The position numbers were made by a program, and so were the translations under genes. A stretch of 64,000 bases of DNA from Flaveria trinervia (taxonomy: Eukaryota > Streptophyta > Magnoliopsida > Asterales > Asteraceae): assembly GCA_025506515.1 (NCBI GenBank), contig CM046453.1, forward strand, positions 29,599,558 through 29,663,557. Reading direction: 5' to 3'. The stretch's first letter is position 1. Each line of letters starts with the position of its first letter. Below are positions 43,019 to 54,500 of the stretch, in pieces. Under the pieces are notes generated by a model. It made no database searches and was not told where the DNA came from. It saw only the letters and a list, made by a program, of their open reading frames with translations.

Positions 43019-44110
43019 ATAAGTTCAGGACCAGTGATGAAGTTTTCACCAATGTCGGTCCAACAAATTGGTGAACGAAACTTACGACCATAAAGTGCTT
43101 CAAACGGTGCCATCTTGATACTTGATTGGTAACTATTGTTATACGAAAATTCCGCTAACAGTAAATGCGTATCTCAGTCACCACCAAAGTCAAGGACACA
43201 AAGACGTAGCAAGTCCTCGAGGGTTTGAATTGTTCGTTCGGTTTGACCATCTGTTTGAGGATGGTAAGCCGTACTTAAATCCAATTGAGTACCCCAAGAG
43301 TTCTTGCATAGACGAACAAAAGTGTGAAGTGAAACGAGCGTCTCGATCGGATATGATGTGCAATGGCATGCCATGTCGACTCACAATTTCCTCAATGTAG
43401 ATGCGAGCCAATCTTGAAACTTTGTATGTGTCTCATATTGGTATGAAATGTGCCGTTTTGGTCAAACGGTCAACAATCACCTATATACTATCATGACCAC
43501 GAGGAGTATGAGGTAACTTGGTTATGAAATCCATGGATATATGTTCCCATTTCCACATAGGGATTTCGGGTTATTCAAGTAAACCACTTGGTCATTGGTG
43601 CTGGGCTTTGACTCTTGCACATGTGAGACATTTGGAAACATAAGACACTATGTCTTTCTTAATTCCAGGCCACCAATATTGACCATGCAGGTCCATGTAC
43701 ATCTTATTAGAGCCAGGATGAATGGAATATTAGGTTTGATGAGCTTTGTTCATAATGAAGTGATGAAGATTATCACAATTCGGGATCCAAAGTCGATTCA
43801 AGAAGTACCACATGCCGTTTGGTTTTGTTTCCAGTTGTAACCGAACATTAACTGCCAAATCTTCATCTTCCATTCGTCGGTTAATGCTGCTTGTTGAGCC
43901 TCGCGAATGCATAACTCGAGATCACTATCAATCCTTATGTTTTGAAGCATGATAGTAGCCTTGTTAACATCCACATGAATCTCAGTGTCAGATTCCCCTA
44001 ACATGTCAAACCATTGCCTTCGATCTCGGATTTCTTGAGCGAGACAGTCTTGTAGTGGACCTTGCGACTCAGCGTGTCGGCTACAACATTCACCTTTCCA
44101 GGGTGATAGT
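43019..44110 (-). pseudogene. Q body 2: integrase zinc domain and catalytic core
   Basis: It has the same domains as body 1: IDSDLELCIREAQQAALTDE and NRLWIPNCDNLHHFIMNKAH before the zinc domain (43,730-44,004), then the Asp motif [14 protein letters not shown] (43,190-43,411) and the Glu motif [20 protein letters not shown] (43,174-43,374). The two core motifs fall in overlapping frames because of one inserted base near 43,283 (AAATCCAATTG against AAATCCATTG in body 1). Confidence 0.88.
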
Positions 44111-44195
44111 GAATGTCACAGTCGTAATCGCTAATCAACTCGATCCAACATATTTGTCTCATGTTGAGATTCTTTTGATTGGTTTAGACTATGCA

Positions 44196-44663
44196 TTACG
44201 TCCCATAAAGATAGTGTCGCCAGATCTTCAAAGCGAAAACCACCACACCAAGTTCAAGATCGTTGGTTGTGTAGTTCACTTCATGAACCTTCAATTGTCT
44301 TGACGCGTATGCTATGACTTTTCCTCGTTGCATAAGAACACAACCAAAACCTTGATTAGAAGCATCATAGTACACGGTGAAATCGTCGTTCCCATCGGGG
44401 AGTGTTAGTATAGGAGTGTTACACAACTTGCGTTTCAGTGTCTCGAAAGGCTCTTCTTGTTCGGGCCCCCATTCAAAAAGTCGGTTCTTTTGGGTTAGTA
44501 CTGTTAGTGGTTTAGCAATCTTCGAAAAGTTTGTTATGAATCTACGGTAATATCCCGCTAAGCCCAGGAAATAACGAATCTCGGTTGGGGTCGTGGGAAC
44601 ACACCAATTTTTCACGGCTTCTATTTTAGCAGGATCAACGTGAATTCTTTGGCTATTCACCAC
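44196..44663 (-). CDS. Q body 2: RNase H domain
   Basis: A 155-codon open frame starting inside pol: [20 protein letters not shown], then [20 protein letters not shown], which is the RT connection typical of Gypsy, and [19 protein letters not shown] with RNase H catalytic Asp, then [20 protein letters not shown] with the Glu, and [13 protein letters not shown]. All the hallmark residues are present. It degrades the RNA strand of RNA-DNA hybrids. It is the least damaged enzymatic domain of Q. The apparent start is an internal Met, not a true initiation site. Confidence 0.85.
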   Translation of the reverse strand: MVNSQRIHVDPAKIEAVKNWCVPTTPTEIRYFLGLAGYYRRFITNFSKIAKPLTVLTQKNRLFEWGPEQEEPFETLKRKLCNTPILTLPDGNDDFTVYYDASNQGFGCVLMQRGKVIAYASRQLKVHEVNYTTNDLELGVVVFALKIWRHYLYGT

Positions 44664-45509
44664 GACCTAAGAATTGAACTTCTTCTAGCCAGAACTCACA
44701 CTTGGAAAACTTGGCGTATAGTTGTTCCTTCTTTAAAAGTTCAAGAACTTGTTGCAAGTGCATCTCGTGATCAATTTTCATCTTGGAATAGATAAGAATG
44801 TCATCAATGAACACGGTCACAAATTTATCCAAATACGATTTACATACTCGATTCATGAGATCCATGAACACGGCAGGTGCATTGGTCAAGCCAAAAGGTG
44901 TAACCATGAATTCGTAATGTCCATATCGAGTATGAAAAGCGGTCTTTGGAATGTCTTCATCGTGAACACGTAATTGATGATACCCCGAACGTAGATCGAT
45001 CTTTGAAAATTGGGTTGCTCCTTGGAGTTGATCAAAGAGGTCATCGATTCGAGGAAGAGGATATCAGTTTTTGATGGTAAGCTTGTTGAGTTCCCGGTAG
45101 TCGATGCACATACAAATGAACCATCTTTCTTCTTCACGAACAACACAGGTGCACCCCATGGTGAAGAACTAGGACAAATGAATCCTTATCAGTCAACTCT
45201 TGCAGTTGACTAGCTAGTTCTTGCATTTCAGACGGTGCAAGGTGATAAGGTAATTAGCCACAGGGTTCGCACCAGGGATCAAGTCAATCTTGAACTCAAC
45301 TTCTCGCACAGGACGTAACCCTTAAGATCCTCGGGAAACACTTCGGGAAAATCTCGCACGATAGGAATATCTTTCAGTTCCTTATCCTTGGATTTCTTAT
45401 TAACTACATACGCCATGAAGGCTACGTAGTTCTTACTTAAGCACTTTCGGGCCTTAATGCAGGACATAAGTTTGAGACCTTGGGATGATTTCTCCCTAAA
45501 GACTTTCAA
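44653..45509 (-). pseudogene. Q body 2: reverse transcriptase
   Basis: Three overlapping frames cover it. 45,279-45,509 contains the protease-RT linker and IPIVRDFPEVFPEDLKG. 44,886-45,146 contains [13 protein letters not shown]. 44,653-44,907 contains [19 protein letters not shown] and the catalytic [11 protein letters not shown], then [20 protein letters not shown] and [12 protein letters not shown]. The order and spacing are those of Ty3/Gypsy RT. Short frameshifts, including CCCTTAAGATCC where body 1 has CCCTTTAAGATCC, prevent one continuous frame. Confidence 0.87.
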
Positions 45510-46246
45510 AGTACACCCGTCGGTAAATCAAAACTTCCCAGTTGCATAGGAATGAGGTCGATGAAGAACTCGTGTTCGTTAAGGCTCAAGGTACAATCAC
45601 ATATTATGACGTCAACGACGATCGATTTTCCATCAGTGACTTCGACCATGAAGGATCTCTCTAGATTAACACGCGGTTTAGAAAGTATAGGCTCAAACCT
45701 CAAGGACACAAAACTCCTATCTGGACCCGAATCAAACAATACAAAAGCATAATGACTATTTACAAGATACATACCATTCACCACGTTGTTGTTAGCTTGT
45801 GCTTGATTGGCGTTGATGTTGAAAGCCCTTCCACGAGTTGGTGGCATAGTTCCCCTATTACAAGGACATTGAGGACGAATATGTCTAGGTTCGCCACAGT
45901 TATAACAGGTTCGATTGGTAAGCATCGCTGTATTATTCGATGCGTAAAGGCAAGTAGCCACCGAATGCTCATACTTCCCACACAACGAGCAAACTCGGCA
46001 TGGAATATTACTCGCGTGGCGGTACTTGCAAGTATTACACATTGGGTATGGCCCAGCATAAGCCCTAGCCATGGGGGCTTGATTTGTAACCACCACTTGT
46101 CTTTGAGGAGCATTTGGGTAGTTGCGTGTCGGAGTGAACTTGCGCTTCTTGTTTTGGGAGGATGATTCGGCCTTTACCTCCTTTGTTGCCTCGGGTGTCA
46201 CCTTTCTAGCAGTCTTGGCACCTTTCACCGATATAGTGCTAGCCAT
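45506..46246 (-). CDS. Q body 2: gag zinc knuckles and aspartic protease
   Basis: This 246-codon frame is open where body 1 is interrupted. From its first Met (MASTISVKGAKTARKVTP) come a basic region with KKRKFTPTRNYP, cysteine pairs CNTCKYRHASNIPC, the knuckles CSLCGKYEHSVATC and CYNCGEPRHIRPQC at about residues 85-125, an Asn/Gln stretch, then YAFVLFDSGPDRSFVSLRF with the catalytic Asp at about residue 170. Downstream it leads into the RT linker after one frame change. Confidence 0.9.
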   Translation of the reverse strand: MASTISVKGAKTARKVTPEATKEVKAESSSQNKKRKFTPTRNYPNAPQRQVVVTNQAPMARAYAGPYPMCNTCKYRHASNIPCRVCSLCGKYEHSVATCLYASNNTAMLTNRTCYNCGEPRHIRPQCPCNRGTMPPTRGRAFNINANQAQANNNVVNGMYLVNSHYAFVLFDSGPDRSFVSLRFEPILSKPRVNLERSFMVEVTDGKSIVVDVIICDCTLSLNEHEFFIDLIPMQLGSFDLPTGVL

Positions 46247-46976
46247 AATATGATTCTCAATGAGCTGTGTGGTGATAGTAATGCCTCTTCCAAAGTTGTG
46301 GGCCTAATACCCACCATGGCATCTTGGATTTGAGGTGGTACCCCATTGATAAATTTCTCAATATTATGAAGCACGGTGTCCACCATGTGTGGTAGGAGCA
46401 TACTCAACTCATGATGTCGGGTGGAATAAGCCAAGTGATTTCCACCATCTTGCTTAAGATTCTAGAATTCTTCCTCTAGCTTTTGCAACTCGTTCCTCAG
46501 GCCGAACTTTTGGATCATTATATCCTTAAATTCTTCCCAAGGCGGCCAAGGCAACTTCAGCCCCTCGGTTCCTCTTTTCACTATTCCACCATGTTAGTGC
46601 CCGTTATTGAAGGACACTTGCAGGATAGCGAACCTTGAACTCATCAGTGCACTCGCTAATAATGAACGTGTTCTCCATACTCTCAAACCACTCGATAAGT
46701 CCAGTGGATCCTTCTTTTCCACTAAAATTAGGGTTTACATGAGTTGAAATGTTTGAAGGTGCAAGTGTGATTGTTCATGTGTTGGTTGTTGCTATTCTCC
46801 CCATGGGCATTGTTGTCAGCACCACTATTGTTTCCATTGGTGTTGTTTTTGCTATTGGCCATTAAAGTGTTGTTAAGTTCAGCAACCATTGACGGGAGTA
46901 CGACAACCATTTGTCGGGCGATCATGGCCGCAAGCTTACGATTGGAACTTCCACGCTTTCCATGGTGACGAGACAT
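46247..46976 (-). pseudogene. Q body 2: gag N-terminal and capsid part
   Basis: The start is the ATG complementary to 46,974-46,976 (MSRHHGKRGSSNRK). An Asn-rich stretch (SKNNTNGNNSGADNN) is followed by the gag core in broken frames, ending with LAYSTRHHELSMLLPHMVDT and GVPPQIQDAMVGIRPTTLEE at 46,225-46,434. It reads into the knuckle/protease frame after a shift near 46,250. Confidence 0.83.
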
Positions 46977-47648
46977 GCTGAATACAAAATGAGTTAGACA
47001 CGGGAATAAGGATAACAAAGGATAGTAGTTTAAACAATAATAAGCTAAGAGTGGTAAGGCACACGGAATGGTTCCATTTGGTAACACATACTATTTGGAA
47101 ACGTTGACACGTCAAGGTAAATTGACCCATTTGCCTTAGGAACTTGTGTATGTGACCATAGTTGATCACTCATCTCAGAAATCCCCAGGTAAGCATAACT
47201 AGTCCCGTAAGATTTATGTGAAATGCTTACCTTAGCCCAAAGACCTTTTGCAAGGAATCTAGAATACATGTGTCTATGTGTCACACAATATTTCTTAGGT
47301 TTATGGAATCAAAACCTTGATGAGATTTGTGTAGATTAGACATAAAGTTTAAAGATTCAAGCCATAAACAATAAGTATATGATCCCACGTGTCGTCGAGA
47401 ATAAGATTAAGAAGCTTCATGTTTGGGGAGAATCAAAGAGTCAAAGATAAGTGTAGGGGAGACAGGTAACAAAGTTAAGCATTCATAGGCAATCCTATGC
47501 TAAGGCATCAAGTTGCACATAAAAGACATAGCATTATGTAGCATGCAAACAATGTATTTTTACAAGAATATAAAGACGATTCCATAAGGTTCATGCATAC
47601 ACTATAGTCTAGGTCGCCATTTCTAATAACCTAAATCCCTATAGTTAT

Positions 47649-47662
47649 GGGCACTGATACCA
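47649..47662 (-). promoter_or_regulatory. Q body 2 primer-binding site
   Basis: Minus-strand TGGTATCAGTGCCC, three bases from LTR 3 at 47,666; identical to the PBS of body 1. The leader 46,977-47,648 shows no gene. Confidence 0.9.
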
Positions 47663-47665
47663 ATT

Positions 47666-49866
47666 TGTCACACCTCAACCTTGACGGTAGAAACATCGAG
47701 ATATGAGAGTTAAGATTGTTCACAGCCACATAATGCTATTATTAAAACCCAAATATGATAATCATAAGTTTCAAATGCAACGCTACAAACATAAGTCTCA
47801 ATAAGAAATCAACAATGCATAATAGGAAATAGTTCAAGTCCATCCATTTATTTAACTAGGTCCATTCCTAGGTGTGAATAAGATTTAAAGATGACAATCA
47901 AACTTGCGCATTCCTGAAACATGTTAAAAATAAAAGGTCAACATAATGTTGGTGATATTTCCATAATTTTCATACATTTATATAAAAGATGGCAATTCAT
48001 GTTATAAGTTAGTGAGCAAAGTAACTAGGGATGTAAGACAGATGCATAATCAAACCTTGACAGTTTACAAGTTTCCATGTTTACAAGTTTATACGATTAG
48101 CTAAGTATACTTAAATTAACCAAGCAGACTTGTCAAACCCATAGATCTATGGCGTCACAAGGCTAGCAATAGTTAATGATTGCACATATAATAGTCAATG
48201 CATGGTAATCACTAAGATCAACTAACTATAACATACAAGTGAATTGCCAAAAGTTAACAAAAAAAACGAGTTTACAAGTGCAATGTTTATAAGGTAACAT
48301 GTTTCACCCCAAAGTGTAAAAATATACAAAAAGGGGTATAGAAATACTCACATGATGTAAAAGTGTACAAATGATGGTTAATAAGAATATTAAGCAATGT
48401 TCCAACGTAAATCTTCACAGGGTACCTAAACGTATATTTCCTACAAGATTTGAGTTTAATAATAAGTTTTAACGATTTAATGAGTACTAGGGTTTCAATT
48501 TGTATTTGGGGATTGGTCAAATAATTATGTTTAACAAATGAGCAATTAATTTCTGGAGTCGATGAAAAGAAGTATACTATATTTTATATAAGATATGAAA
48601 AAGAAAACATTTATAATAATTTGTAAGATTATATATAAAGTTTTAAATAAAGTTTTATAACTAAATGAATAAGCACGATTTAAACAATAATTTAAAGACA
48701 ACGCTTGAAATAATAATTTTTGTGAATTAAACTATTATTTAAAGTCTAATTTTTATAAAAATAAACTAACTATAAAATTAGCTTTCAAATATTTAATAAA
48801 TATCAAGGTATTTTTAATGAATAAATTACAAAAAAATAAGTGACTTTAAAATAACAAAGTTTATAAAATGATTTTTATAACTTTTAGAAATTTTTAACAT
48901 TTATTTTGAAGGCCAAAAACCTTTAAAAAAATATTTGAGGTTCCCCGGATTCGAACCGGGGACCTTCTGTGTAGAAGCGGTGTGTTTTATCAGTGAACCA
49001 AAGGCCTTAGCCGCAGTTTATCTCCGTTTTAATTTCGTAAAAACATAACTTAAGGAAAACCCCCAAATCCTATGAACCCTAATTTGATAAATCCCAAAAT
49101 TGAACCTCAATCCGTTTGAGATAGTGAAACCCCAACGTTAGGGCTTTTAATCCCCAAGCGATTTCGAGTCTATTTGTAAAACTAATTACCTAGATTGAAG
49201 TTTAGATCAAGAAGACGAGACGAGGAATAAGCCACGACTGTGGAGATTTGCTCCAAGGTAATATTGTTGATGATAAACCAATTACTTGCAGATTTAGCTT
49301 CTTTAGAAAATAGGAAATGAAAGCCCTCTGTCAATTTGTAATATCGTTGTATGGAAGGTGGAGTTCAATCAAGCTATAGGTTCGTGATGAAACTTCAGGA
49401 GAAATTGGAACCAATACACGTTTGGGAATGATTAGATGATTGATTAGGTTCATTTAATTATGTTATTATTAGAGTTTAATGTTTCGAACGACTATGAGTT
49501 TAAGATGATTTCGGTTATGCGTCGTTTGGGTTTGTAACCATTGTTAGAACTCAATTAAAGTAGTTAATTGAGTTTGAATCGAGTTTCTGAACTGTTAGAT
49601 TGGTTTTGAGGGTTTCAATTTGGAGTATTTTGGCGATTTTAAGGTCGCTGGACTCCGGCCGAAGGGTGGCCGGAGTTGCGGCCGGAAGTCGGGTGAGGAG
49701 GGGGGCATTGGTTTGGGTTTTATAATTTTACGGTTTTGGCCCATGTGGTTTAACAATTAACATTTTATGTTTAACTTTATAATTAAAGTTTCTAAATTTG
49801 CAATTAGGCCCCTTGAACTTAATCAAACTTTGAGTTTTACATATTTAACTTTTTAACTTGTAAAAC

Positions 49867-49899
<33 letters not shown>

Positions 49900-50126
49900 T
49901 TAATTATTATTATTATTATTATTATTATATATTATTATTATAATCATTGTTATGATTGCTATTTATTTATTGTAATAACTTACATTATCAACTTTCAATT
50001 AAAGAATTAAAGACAAATTAAAGAAATACACATAAGCATCCCATGAGTTTCGTATTTGAAAACAATAGTCCTTACAAGAATTAACAATGTTAACTTTTAA
50101 TTAATCCAAAAATACATGATGTTACA
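47666..50126 (-). repeat. Q LTR 3 (5' LTR)
   Basis: 2,461 bases, TGTCACACCTC to GATGTTACA, followed at once by the TSD AAAGC. It has an interrupted ATT microsatellite at 49,868-49,946. The right 150 bases carry changes (AGCATCCCATGAG, TTTATTTATTG) absent from LTR 1 and LTR 2. Confidence 0.93.
48937..49010 (-). ncRNA. tRNA-like sequence in Q LTR 3
   Basis: It is equivalent to the copies in LTR 1 and LTR 2. The minus strand has TGGTTCACTGA, the CTTCTACACAGAAG hairpin, a perfect T-arm with GGTTCGAATCC, and seven T within five bases of the end. It lies in sense relative to element Q. Confidence 0.65.
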
Positions 50127-50131
50127 AAAGC

Positions 50132-50692
50132 CACTTTTATGTTGCATTGTGCCTGAGGTAAAAGCTTATGGTCTCCAACAAACCGTCTCGATAATGACCA
50201 AAATAACATAGGGTTGCGTGTGTGAAAAATAACTAGACTTCCGATGTGAGTCGTGGGGAGAAACAAAACAAGTTAGATTTTAATAATTTAAAATATGCTC
50301 TATTATACAATAATAATGTATACTCTAACAGTTCCGAATTTGGAGTATCATACTTTTACACGATTCACAGGGTTCAACAAGTAACTGATTTACAATCTTC
50401 GCTCATGAAATTTATTATTTATATATAATGATTATGTAAACTGGATTGCCAGTAATAATTCAAGTGATTAGAAATGTTATTGATTAAACTAGTGATGTAA
50501 TATCAGCCCGTTTAACATTTAGATAATTAAAATCCATTTTGTCTTAAACACAACAAAATGAAAAGTGTCTATCTTATTAGGGTATTCAAAGGTTTTTTTT
50601 TCTCAATGGTTTCTTTTTATCCCTTCACTTTAACACACATAAATGAACATTTAATTTATATTATACTAATTACCAACATTTCTATTCATAAT
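50132..50692. other. Right flank of Q without supported genes
   Basis: AT-rich sequence between the Q target duplication and the W LTR. No coding or RNA feature is supported. Confidence 0.6.
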
Positions 50693-51494
50693 TGCAGGAC
50701 CGGTGAAGGGTGGTCACTTACAACACAACAACACAATGAGGAGATTAACTTGACTAATCAAATAGTGAAACTGGATTAACCACAAGAGATGATACTAAGA
50801 ACACAAGTGAATAAGAGACAGAAAAAGATAGCAAAATACACAAGGAGATGGTTTTCAAGATTGCAGTATATTGCATTCTCAAGTTCTATTACAAGTGTTA
50901 CAGAGCATAAAGGAAAGTTACAAGTACTTGAGATATATATACTACATCCTACAGCCGGCCATACTTTGAAGGCCAGCTGGATACAATTGACTAGACACAA
51001 AACAAAATCAATTGTAGAGTCAAAAGGCATATTGCCTTTTGACTTGTGACTATGACATGTCATAGCTCACATCCTATATATTACAAAAAAGATAAAATAC
51101 ATGACGCAGAAAGTTACAAACTCAAGACCTCAATGCATAGTTACTAAAAGCATGGAGCTTTTCACCAACTTATGCAAGTTGATGACTTTACAAAGTTGCA
51201 GCAAAAATGAGTCCAAATTTATGTAAAGTACATCAGATAAAGCATGTACACTAAAATTCTTCGGAAGAAATCTGTCTTCAAGTGTTGGCTTCGGAAGACT
51301 TTGTCTCTGAAGCTTCGGAAGACTTTATCTTTGGATTTGGAAGATATTGGTCTTGGCTTCGGAAGATTTCACACTTAGAATATTTCTGTTGCATATGTGA
51401 AACTTCTGAAGCATTCTTCTTCAATTCACTTGTGCATGCATGCAGGAGACCTTAAGTGTTTGAGTTGCATCAGCCTTAACATGTATTCCTTACA
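50693..51494 (-). repeat. Element W 3' LTR
   Basis: Read on the minus strand it runs TGTAAGGAATACATG to GGTCCTGCA (802 bases), preceded by a PPT, CTAGGGGAG. It contains CTTCGGAAG words at 51,258-51,370 and a perfect hairpin whose arms lie at 51,018-51,029 and 51,033-51,044. It is of the same family as the X and U LTRs. Confidence 0.88.
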
Positions 51495-51533
51495 AACTCC
51501 CCTAGGCTGATGCTACAAAACACTTTGAAGACT

Positions 51534-54500
51534 TTAGATATCAATAGTCCTCATTATGATGATGACCATCCCTTTCTTCATGAGATGATCAGGATCACTC
51601 AAACTCTCAAAGTGTCTTATCATGTCAAACAGATCATGTAGAGGCAGATTGAACATGTCCTGCCATGTGTAGACATCCTCAATTCTTTGATCTCTAATGA
51701 CTTCCATCTTTCTGGATTTGTAGTGTATGTCCAGGACAAGATGGGTCTTCATGATGCTAGAGAAGCTGTTTGAATGGGAGTTGATGGAGCATCCTCTGGC
51801 TGCACATCCTTAGGATGTTCTGACTCATCCTGAGGTTCAGAAGAGGATGTTTCTTTCATTTTCTTTCGCTTTGGCTTTGAAGTCATCCTTTTCTTTCTCT
51901 TTGTTTCTTTTAACTGAGAAGACTGGCCTGCAGCACCTGATTGATCTTCTTTGTCTTTCTCAGTTGGGTCTTCCTCTCTCACAAGTTCAGAAGGAGAGGG
52001 AGTCTGACCCTTCTATGGATCAGAGATGAAGCTTGCTGAGATTCAGTAGGAGGTTCAGGTTGTGTTGTTTTAGGTTGTTCAACCTTAACCTCCACTTCAG
52101 GTGGAGCTTGACTTGGAGGGGAGTGTAAGTCAATTAGCTCTCCACTCTTTATCTTCTTCTTGATTACCTTGATATGATCATCCATGGTGGATAGAGACAT
52201 AGGGCCAAGTCTCCTTCCGAAGAATCCATACACCTTCAAGAAGCTCATCATCATCTGCCTGTCTGCAGACTTCTTCATGCTCTTCTGGATGATGGCTCTT
52301 GACTTAGCAACTTCTTCCCTTAGCTTCCTTTTAGTTGTCTTTCTTTCCTTGACTATCTCAAGTTCAAGTTGTTTTATATACTCAAACTCAACATAGTCAT
52401 AGGATAAGGGAAGAAGTGCATCTGCCTGATAGAGGCCTGTGGCACTCAAGTAGTTGATCATTTTGATCCTGTCTTCTTCTTTGTCTATTTGAGGTTCTTG
52501 TGGAACCACATCCTCATGTGCAAGACTTTCTTGGACTGGGGAGAGATTAGGCACATGCTTATATAATCTTTTCTTTTTTCTTTCTTCTTTCATTTGTACT
52601 GGTAGCTCAGCATCTTCTGCCTCTTTCTTCTCCTTTGACCTTTCTCTATCACCCAGTTCATTTAACTCCTCTAAGGGGAGAGAAATGACATTGTCAATGT
52701 CATAGTTCCTGGTCTGCAAGTAAATGATCCAGACTGCCCTCAACTCATCATCCTGAGTGTTTGGTCTGGGGGCAGTCCGGATAGCAGTTTCCATGAGTCT
52801 TGCAGACTCAGAAGAGAAACTTTCTCCCCTTAGCTTCCTTTTCCTCGCTCTCTCTCTCTCTCTCCTCCTCAATCTCCTCAAATGTCATCTTTCTTTTCCC
52901 TTTATCACTCATAGACTTTTGTGACTCAGGGTGGAGAGAGCTTTGGCCTTCATTGCTTGATGTAGCTTCCAAGCTCTGGCCAGAGAGAGGTTGAGAAGCA
53001 CCTTCACCAGCAGGTGCCTCAAAAAGGGTATGAATCTCTGCAACAGTTGATGATGATGAGACATGACTCTCAAGTTTTACCACTGGGCCTTCAGTCAAGG
53101 TTTCCCCTATGAATGTAATCTTAGGGTCTGCCTCAACATCTAGTTGACTGATGACATTGCCTGATTGCCTTAGTCTCATTCTAAAGCTGAACTCTGCAAT
53201 GATCCTGTCTTGGATTCTTTGAGCCAGCTTGTCAACTTGTCTTGATTGGCTTTGATTGACAAGTGGCATGTTGACTAGATCCATACCTTCATAGAAGTTT
53301 AAGGTCTGAAAAGTAAAGACCTCTTGTTGCCCTTGAACTCTAAGAATGATGAGGGCTCTTATGTTGCTACCACACTTCCACCCAATGATGTGATTTGAAG
53401 TTGGTGGAGATGACATAGCCCTTTGTATTCCTTCCTCAAACAGACTCTGTATGTATAAGTCTATGGAGTCAACATCAATGTGAACTTGAGGAAGTTACTG
53501 AATGTGCATAATTGCAAGTGAGGATGGTGATTCCTCAATGTCCACACTCTCTAAAGAACTCCCAGGTTCTGTGATTGTAATGACTTTCTCCCTCTTTTTG
53601 GTAGCATCACCCACTTGCATAGGTGAGATAGGAGTTAGGTCAATCACATCCACAAGTTCTTGTGTTCCTGGTTGAGCTCCTTTTAAAGGTCTCTCAGCTA
53701 GTTTTTCCTTAAGATAAGAAATCTCAAGTTGCTGATCATTGACCCTGTTTTGCAAGGTAGTCACCTGAGATTCAAGATGACTAACCTTGGAGACTAAATA
53801 CATGCATGTTTTGGATAGTTTTTGCACCTTTAGTCTCAAGTTCCCCTCATCTTCATCAGAAGAATCATTAGGGGATGAGATGATTGGACCAGAGTCCTCT
53901 CTCTCATCACCAGCTTTAGGTTCTTGGCTACTGGATTTCCTCTGTCCACTAGCAGCCTCAGTTGAAGTGTCAATAGGCTGAGTTGCCATGGTTGAGGTCT
54001 TAATGATGAAATCACTTTCAAAAGGGAGAGCCTCTTCCATATGGACATCCTGAACAGGTTCAGAAACATCCACCTTAGTAGTGGGTGACTGATGTGGGAT
54101 AGATGTAGGAGACTCAGGAGCACTCATCTCTCTTTGAGTAGGGGAAAAGAAGAGAGAATCATGGTACTCACTGAAACCTAGATCTTCATCAGTATAGAAG
54201 TCAAGGTTGGGGATAGGTTGGTTTAAGTCTAAAAATTAGGGATGGTAACAGTCCCCTGAAGGATGATCACTTAAGTGTTGAGACTCAGAGTGATGGCTTA
54301 AGGAATTTGGGCTTATGAGCTCATCAGGCTAAGGATGAGTAACCTTAGCACTGATCATTTAAGGAATGGGAGTGGTCTGCTCCTCAGAAGAAGTGGGAGC
54401 TCCAGTGTCCACTTCTTCCTATGTGGGTGAGTATATAGGGGCCTGCACAGACTGAGTAGTTTGAGTAGGGGTTCGTTTGTGTTTTATTGGTAGGTGAGGG

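Larger units (their letters stand above)
27949..50131 (-). mobile_element. Element Q: tandem Gypsy chromovirus, three LTRs and two bodies
   Basis: Three LTRs (27,954-30,438; 37,841-40,244; 47,666-50,126) alternate with two minus-strand bodies of about 7.4 kb. AAAGC directly before the first LTR (27,949-27,953) and directly after the third (50,127-50,131) is one 5-bp target-site duplication for the whole unit. The order gag, protease, RT, RNase H, integrase, terminal chromodomain-like motif marks a Ty3/Gypsy chromovirus, most like Tekay/Del from memory of the integrase end. Both bodies carry the same nested solo LTR and many frameshifts. Confidence 0.95.
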
